The position numbers were made by a program, and so were the translations under genes. Of a stretch of 64,000 nt of DNA, positions 59,466 to 64,000 are shown one piece after another. The notes beneath the pieces are model-generated. The model worked only from the letters and a program-made list of their open reading frames with translations, ran no database searches and was not told where the DNA came from. The stretch is taken from the NCBI RefSeq assembly GCF_012726205.1, contig NZ_JAASAE010000007.1, forward strand, positions 154,454 to 218,453, given 5' to 3'. This DNA comes from Rhodococcus sp. HNM0569. Lineage in GTDB: Bacteria > Actinomycetota > Actinomycetes > Mycobacteriales > Mycobacteriaceae. The first letter of the stretch is position 1, and each line of letters opens with the position of its first letter.

Positions 59466-60536
59466 GTGACTCCTCGTACGCGCCCCGATCTGGAGACCAT
59501 CCCCGCCTACGTCCCCGGACGTGACTTTCCCGGCGCGATCAAGCTCGCGAGCAACGAGACGACACTCGGCCCGCTGCCCAGCGTGCTCGACGCGATCACC
59601 GACGCCGCGGCGGGTGCCAACCGGTACCCGGACAACGGCTCGCGGGTGCTGCCGGCCGCGCTCGCCGACTTCCTTGGTGTCGACGTCGCGACCATCGCGG
59701 TGGGCTGCGGTTCGGTGAGCCTGTGCCAGGAACTCGTGCAGGCGACGTGCGATGCGGGCGACGAGGTCGTGTTCGCGTGGCGCTCGTTCGAGGCGTACCC
59801 GGTGGTGACGCAGGTCGCGGGTGCGGTGGCCGTCAAGGTGCCGCTCACCGCCGACTATGCGCACGACCTCGACGCGATGGCGGCGGCGATCACCGACCGC
59901 ACCCGCGTGGTGTTCGTGTGCAATCCGAACAACCCGACGGGCCGGTCCCTCACGCGCGCCGAGATCGACGACTTCCTCGCGAAGGTCCCCGAACACGTCG
60001 TCGTGGCGCTCGACGAGGCGTACTTCGAGTACAACCGGTCCGACGTCGACGGTATCGAGATCTTCCGCAACCGCCCGAATGTCGTCGTCCTGCGCACGTT
60101 CTCCAAGGCGTACGGCCTCGCCGGCGTGCGCGTCGGCTATGCCGTCGCCGATCCGGCGATCGCGACCACTCTCGGCAAGGTGCACATCCCGTTCGCGGTC
60201 AGCACCCTCGCGCAGGCCGCGGCGCTCGCGTCGCTCGCGGCGACGGACGAGTTGCTGGCCCGCACCGACGCCGTGATCGCCGAACGCGACCGCGTCCGCG
60301 ACGCCCTGCTGACCGCCGGATACACCGTGCCGCAGACGGCCGCGAACTTCGTGTACCTGCCGCTCGGCGACCGCTCGGCCGACTATGCGGCTGCCGCGGA
60401 GGCAGAAGGACTACTGCTGCGTCCGTACGGCACCGACGGGGTGCGCGTCACGGTGGGCGACGCGCACGAGAACGACCGCTTCGTCGCGTTCGCGTGCACC
60501 GACGCGGCGCTCACGCTCGCCGGAGTGCCTGCCTGA
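59466..60536 (+). CDS. pat: Aromatic amino acid aminotransferase
   Basis: A 356-residue class I/II PLP aminotransferase of the HisC/Pat type, converting 4-hydroxyphenylpyruvate or phenylpyruvate to tyrosine or phenylalanine in actinobacteria. The PLP Lys is Lys214 in RTFSKAYGLAG, the strand VVFVCNPNNPTG gives the cofactor-binding Asn, and DEAYFEY the Asp/Tyr. HisC (histidinol-phosphate aminotransferase) is very similar; no his gene is nearby, which favours Pat. Starts at GTG 59466 (or 59464 in another frame, excluded). The 40-bp repeat copy 5 begins four bases after the stop. Confidence 0.85.
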   Translation: MTPRTRPDLETIPAYVPGRDFPGAIKLASNETTLGPLPSVLDAITDAAAGANRYPDNGSRVLPAALADFLGVDVATIAVGCGSVSLCQELVQATCDAGDEVVFAWRSFEAYPVVTQVAGAVAVKVPLTADYAHDLDAMAAAITDRTRVVFVCNPNNPTGRSLTRAEIDDFLAKVPEHVVVALDEAYFEYNRSDVDGIEIFRNRPNVVVLRTFSKAYGLAGVRVGYAVADPAIATTLGKVHIPFAVSTLAQAAALASLAATDELLARTDAVIAERDRVRDALLTAGYTVPQTAANFVYLPLGDRSADYAAAAEAEGLLLRPYGTDGVRVTVGDAHENDRFVAFACTDAALTLAGVPA

Positions 60537-60540
60537 CCCT

Positions 60541-60580
60541 GTGCGCGAAAAAGGCGTACCGGGACTCGCACAGTGCTCAC
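60541..60580 (-). repeat. 40-bp dispersed imperfect palindrome, copy 5
   Basis: GTGCGCGAAAAAGGCGTACC ... CAGTGCTCAC, four bases after the aminotransferase stop, in the orientation of copies 3, 4 and 6. Confidence 0.85.
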
Positions 60581-60726
60581 GACTGTGACCTGCGCCGCAG
60601 CCGTGACCTGCGTCGATGCACCGAGACCCGACCGTTACGCGTGGGTAGACGGACCGTGACCTCTTCTTGCCAGACTCGTCGAGTCCGCCGCAGACGGCGG
60701 CTACTGCGGGTGGAAAGGGAGCACGG

Positions 60727-62451
60727 GTGCACGGTCGGGGCCGCGTTCGACGGGTTCGCCTGTCGGCCCGCGCCGCGCTCGCCACCGCCGCATGCGCGTT
60801 GTTGACGCTCGCCGCCGCAGGCCCCGCCGCGGCCGGTCCCCAGCGCGCCGCGTCGGACTCCCAGCTGACCGTGCGGCTCCTCGCGATCGCCGACCTGCAC
60901 GGCACCCTCTCGCCGCCCGACGGCGACCGCAGTGCGATCACCGAACCCAACGGCGCGGTCGTCCCCGCGGGCGGCGCCGCCTACCTCTCTGCGTATGTCG
61001 ATCAACTGCGCGACTCGGCGGCACACTCGCTGCTGTACTCGGTGGGCGACAACTGGGGAGTCTCGCCACTCGAATCTGCGATGTTCCGCGACGAGCCGAC
61101 CGTCGAATTCCTCAACCACCTCGGCATCTCGGCATCGGGCGTGGGCAACCACGAACTCGACCGGGGGATCGACGAGTTCCGCAGGCTGCAGAGCGGCGGC
61201 TGTCACCCGTCCGACGGGTGCCGGTTCGGCGCCACCTTCGACGGCGCGCAGTTCCCACTGCTGTCGTCGAACATGCTGATGCCCAACGGAATACCCGCGA
61301 CGATGCCGTTCTCGGTCGATTACGTCGACGGCATCCCGGTGGGTGTCGTGTCCGCACTCGCCGCCGACACCGGCGACGCCCTCGGCCCCGGCGTGCGCGA
61401 CCAGGTGCGCTTCGCGGACGAACTCGCCACCATCGACCGCACCGCGGGACTGCTCGACTTCCTCGGCGTACACGCGATCGTGCTGTTGCTGCACCAGGGC
61501 GACGACTACGCGGCAGGCGACGCGCCGTCGTGCGGCGAACGCGCCGGGCCGGGCCACACGATCGCGACCGAGGCGTCGCCGCTCGTCGACATCGTGTTCA
61601 CCGCCGACAACGCCGATCGCTACGACTGCACCTACGCGGATCCGGACGGCCATCCACGCACCGTGATGAACCCGGCCGCACTGGGGCGCGGCATCTCGGT
61701 GGCCGATGTGACGCTCGACCGGGCGACGCGCGACATCGTGCGCGACCAGACGACGAGCTTCAATCAGACAGTCACACACGACATTTCACCCGATGTCGAG
61801 GCCGCCGCCCTCACCGACCGCGCCGTGAGCATGACGGCCGATCGCAGTGGGCAGGCGGTGGGCGTCGCCGCATCGCCCATCACGCGTACCCCGTCGTCGA
61901 CCGGCGAATCCGCGCTCGGCAACCTGGTGGCCGACGCACAACTCGCCGCCGGGCACGCGCTGGGCGCCCAGGTCGCACTCACCAACCCGGGCGGTCTGCG
62001 TGCCGACCTCGCCCCGTCCTCCGACGGCATCGTCGACTACGGAGCCGCGCACCGCGTGCAGCCCTTCGACAACCCCCTCGACGTCGTCACTCTGACGGGG
62101 GCTCAGCTCACGCGCGTGCTCGAGCAGCAGTTCCAGCCCCGCGACGACGGCCAGCTCCTCGAGCGCATCCTCGCGCCGTCGCGTTCGCTCACCTACTCGA
62201 TCGACCGATCCGCTCCGGTCGGCGGGCGCATCTCCCACGTCGAGATCGACGGCGTCGAGATCGATCCGAACGCGCCCTATCGCGTCGCGATCAACCGGTT
62301 CCTCGCGCGCGGCGGCGACGGGTTCACCGAATTCACTTACGCCACTGATCATTCGAACACCGAAACCGATCTCGCGGCGTTCGTCGACTATCTCGCGAAG
62401 GCGTCACCGATCCGACCGCCCGAGAGGGACCGGATCACGCTGATCGATTGA
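60727..62451 (+). CDS. Secreted 5'-nucleotidase/metallophosphatase
   Basis: A 574-residue exported UshA/5'-nucleotidase-like protein. Residues 1-40 form a signal peptide (Arg-rich start, Ala/Leu core, cleavage near AAAGPQ). The N-terminal metallophosphatase domain has LAIADLHGTL, SVGDNWG and VGNHELDRG, and the C-terminal nucleotidase domain has ALGNLVADAQLAA, LTNPGGLRADL and INRFLARGGDGF. It should dephosphorylate extracellular nucleotides or related phosphoesters. I chose GTG 60727 because of GGAAAGGGAG upstream; an in-frame start at 60667 would precede the signal peptide. It is convergent with the mycolyltransferase gene, four bases between the stops. Confidence 0.9.
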   Translation: MHGRGRVRRVRLSARAALATAACALLTLAAAGPAAAGPQRAASDSQLTVRLLAIADLHGTLSPPDGDRSAITEPNGAVVPAGGAAYLSAYVDQLRDSAAHSLLYSVGDNWGVSPLESAMFRDEPTVEFLNHLGISASGVGNHELDRGIDEFRRLQSGGCHPSDGCRFGATFDGAQFPLLSSNMLMPNGIPATMPFSVDYVDGIPVGVVSALAADTGDALGPGVRDQVRFADELATIDRTAGLLDFLGVHAIVLLLHQGDDYAAGDAPSCGERAGPGHTIATEASPLVDIVFTADNADRYDCTYADPDGHPRTVMNPAALGRGISVADVTLDRATRDIVRDQTTSFNQTVTHDISPDVEAAALTDRAVSMTADRSGQAVGVAASPITRTPSSTGESALGNLVADAQLAAGHALGAQVALTNPGGLRADLAPSSDGIVDYGAAHRVQPFDNPLDVVTLTGAQLTRVLEQQFQPRDDGQLLERILAPSRSLTYSIDRSAPVGGRISHVEIDGVEIDPNAPYRVAINRFLARGGDGFTEFTYATDHSNTETDLAAFVDYLAKASPIRPPERDRITLID

Positions 62452-62455
62452 CTTG

Positions 62456-63478
62456 TCAGACCTTCAGTGCCGCAGCAATTTCCGGCCACGCACGGTGCAT
62501 CTCGTCCTGCCAGTACGGCCACGAGTGCGTGCCGTACGGGTGGTAGACGACGGTGGCGGGGATGCGGAGCTCGTCGAGCCGGGACTGGAAGAGCTTGGTG
62601 CACACATTCGCCGCCGCTTCGAGCGGGCCACCGACGGCGACCGTCGACAGCACGTCGCCGCCCGACGCCGCCTCGTACGGACCGGGCGCACCGTTGCCCG
62701 TCGAGATGTAGACCTGCTTGCCGCGCAGTGCTTCCGCATTGACGGTGGGGTTGTGTGCGTTCCACGCAGGATCGCCGTCGACGCCCCACATGTTCGCGGG
62801 ATCGCCGCCCTTGTAGGCGACGGTGCCACGCACCGAGTCGCGCGAAGTCGGGTCGCTGTTGTCGAGGCAACCGCTGAACGACGTGAGCCCGACGTACAGC
62901 GACGGGTGGCGCGTCGCGAGGTTGGCCGCCCCCATGGCGCCCATCGACACGCCGGCCACCGCGTTCGTGCCGTTGCCGTGGAAGTCGTCGTCGACGATCT
63001 GCGGCAACTCCTCGGTGAGGAAGGTTTCCCATTGGTAGTGGCCGAGCTTGGGGTCGGGACGCAGCCAGTCCGTGTAGTACCCGGCGGTGCCGCCGACCGG
63101 CATCACGACATTGACGTCCTTGTCGGCGAAGAAGTCGACGGCGTCCGTCTTGAGCGTCCACGTGCTTTCGGAGTAATCCGATTCCTCGCCCGCTCCGACA
63201 CCGTCCAGCAGGTACAGCGACGGACGCGGTGCGCTGCCCTCGGGGTGCAGCACCTGCACCTGCACCGTCTGCTTCATCGCGACGGACTCGATGAACAGCG
63301 CTGTGCGTGTGGGCGTGAGCTTTTCGATGCGCGCGATGTGCGGCTTCGCGGCAGTGCGGGGCTTCGCGGAGTCCGATGCGGACGGCGCCTCGGCGGGCTG
63401 CGCGGTGGCGGTGTAGGCGGCCCCGGAAAGGGACAGCACCAAGGCCGTCGCTGCGGCGGTACACGTCGATCGGCGCAT
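62456..63478 (-). CDS. Mycolyltransferase (antigen 85-type esterase)
   Basis: A 340-residue exported alpha/beta hydrolase of the Ag85/esterase-D family, which transfers mycolic acids to trehalose or arabinogalactan outside the membrane. It has a signal peptide (MRRSTCTAAATALVLSLSGA), then the oxyanion region YLLDGVGAG, the nucleophile elbow GVSMGAMG, the long substrate loop, and the catalytic His in YGTHSWPYWQDE. The substrate-binding Trp before WETFL is also present. ATG 63478 follows GAGAGAAG. Its presence is strong support for a mycolic-acid-producing host. Confidence 0.9.
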   Translation of the reverse strand: MRRSTCTAAATALVLSLSGAAYTATAQPAEAPSASDSAKPRTAAKPHIARIEKLTPTRTALFIESVAMKQTVQVQVLHPEGSAPRPSLYLLDGVGAGEESDYSESTWTLKTDAVDFFADKDVNVVMPVGGTAGYYTDWLRPDPKLGHYQWETFLTEELPQIVDDDFHGNGTNAVAGVSMGAMGAANLATRHPSLYVGLTSFSGCLDNSDPTSRDSVRGTVAYKGGDPANMWGVDGDPAWNAHNPTVNAEALRGKQVYISTGNGAPGPYEAASGGDVLSTVAVGGPLEAAANVCTKLFQSRLDELRIPATVVYHPYGTHSWPYWQDEMHRAWPEIAAALKV

Positions 63479-63740
63479 TCTCAACAGACTTCTCTCCCTG
63501 ACGTGTACGGCGATGGACCCGGTAGGTGCGGCCCCTGACGACGCTTGCACAGTACAGGTCAGCTGCCGCCGGATCAGCCCGAGGCGTTCGTGAGCCGTCC
63601 CCGAATACGCGCGCGCAGACTCGATCCGGTCACAAATTGCCTCGTCGCGCCCGGTTCCCGAACAAGCCCGATGCACGGTCGGGACCTTCCGGGGGACGCA
63701 AGTGGACACCGCATCGCCGTCGCGGGGGATAATCGGTGTC

Positions 63741-63917
63741 ATGCAGTGGATCGCGCTGGGAATCGCCGGGTGGCTGGTTCTCTCCGTCGCGGTGGCCGTG
63801 GTGCTGGGCCGCGTCATCCGCGCACGCGACGAGCACGAGCGACCGAGGCCGCTCGACGACCCCGCCCCGCGCGACGCGTTCGGCGACACGGACCGGCGGC
63901 GCGACGACGGGCACTGA
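63741..63917 (+). CDS. Small single-helix membrane protein
   Basis: A 58-residue protein, MQWIALGIAGWLVLSVAVAV, with one membrane helix (residues 3-23) followed by a hydrophilic, Arg/Asp-rich tail. A GATAAT -10 element (63728-63733) lies seven bases before the ATG, so the transcript is probably leaderless. Short proteins of this type next to tRNA genes are common in Rhodococcus-like genomes; the function is unknown. Confidence 0.65.
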   Translation: MQWIALGIAGWLVLSVAVAVVLGRVIRARDEHERPRPLDDPAPRDAFGDTDRRRDDGH

Positions 63918-63925
63918 CGTCCGCT

Positions 63926-63965
63926 GTGCGCGTTTCAGGCGTACCTGGACTCGCAAAGTACTCAC
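63926..63965 (-). repeat. 40-bp dispersed imperfect palindrome, copy 6
   Basis: GTGCGCGTTTCAGGCGTACC ... AAAGTACTCAC, eight bases after the small membrane protein stop and seven bases from the 3' end of the partial tRNA. This copy shows the internal CAGG-CGTA-CCTG stem perfectly. Confidence 0.85.
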
Positions 63966-63972
63966 GGGGAGT

Positions 63973-64000
63973 TGGCGGAAGCGGAGGGATTTGAACCCCC
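63973..64000 (-). tRNA. tRNA-Ser, 3' end only (window edge)
   Basis: The minus strand reads a T-arm GGGGGTTCAAATCCCTC, acceptor CGCTTCC, discriminator G and encoded CCA. The discriminator and the similarity to the other two tRNA-Ser genes point to serine. The anticodon lies outside the window. Confidence 0.75.

Noticed and set aside
2889-63965. Small genes starting at the GTG of the 40-bp repeats (MSTLRV- or MSTVRV-type peptides)
   Set aside because: Their starts come only from the repeat, and the downstream parts differ completely between copies and overlap other genes or run antisense to them.
42516-63965. 40-bp repeats as tRNA attachment sites of an integrated element
   Set aside because: Copies lie beside two tRNA-Ser genes, but the others are not near tRNAs, none duplicates a tRNA end, and no integrase is present.

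Overview
This window looks like chromosomal DNA of a high-GC, mycolic-acid-containing actinobacterium, most likely Rhodococcus or a close relative. The evidence is GC near 70% by eye, frequent GTG/TTG starts, many genes that look leaderless, an antigen-85-type mycolyltransferase, an MmpL/RND transporter, a Tat-exported cholesterol oxidase, an IdeR/DtxR-type iron box, and an alcohol dehydrogenase that closely resembles the Rhodococcus ruber ADH-A sequence as I remember it. The species call is inference.

Layout. 1-9 kb: a truncated metallophosphoesterase, a CPA1 Na+/H+ antiporter, a TetR regulator coupled to glutamyl-Q-tRNA(Asp) synthetase, two MTTGGFDP-starting membrane proteins, then a convergent YhhQ transporter and tRNA-guanine transglycosylase. 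Three queuosine functions therefore lie within 5 kb. 9-18.6 kb: a Ca2+-type P-type ATPase, a CNNM/CorC protein, a translationally coupled cholesterol oxidase and secreted lipase, TetR regulators and an alpha/beta hydrolase. 18.6-26.8 kb: a heterodimeric ABC exporter, an MmpL/RND transporter with its TetR, an Rrf2 regulator and a YceI protein. 26.9-32.5 kb: a complete, tightly overlapping Mrp Na+/H+ antiporter operon with fused A and B subunits. 33.8-40 kb: a siderophore-iron locus with a binding lipoprotein divergent from two IrtAB-like ABC subunits and a TetR regulator fused in frame to a siderophore-interacting protein, with an iron box between them.

40-46.1 kb: a lower-GC orphan PD-(D/E)XK nuclease-like gene, a PepSY lipoprotein, tRNA-Ser(CGA), CsbD, TadA and its partner, prephenate dehydrogenase and PPK2. 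46.1-51.3 kb: a glycolipid-binding-like protein, a second CPA1 antiporter, an m5C DNA methyltransferase with a Vsr endonuclease, and a zinc alcohol dehydrogenase. 51.3-58.1 kb: a SigF/SigB-type sigma factor without an adjacent anti-sigma gene, followed by small proteins, a haem-oxygenase-like oxidase, a CDGSH protein, a HemK-like methyltransferase and a membrane-anchored FMN glutamate-synthase-family protein. 58.1-64 kb: tRNA-Arg(ACG), tRNA-Ser(GCT), a dienelactone-hydrolase-like protein, the aromatic aminotransferase, a secreted 5'-nucleotidase, a mycolyltransferase, and the 3' end of another tRNA-Ser at the window edge.

The most unusual items are (i) a family of six 40-bp imperfect palindromes, five of which begin 3 to 9 bases after a stop codon; (ii) the TetR-SIP fusion inside an iron-regulated operon; and (iii) the gluQ/yhhQ/tgt grouping, which suggests salvage of a queuosine precursor or of queuine itself. 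I saw no insertion sequence, integrase, prophage or CRISPR array.
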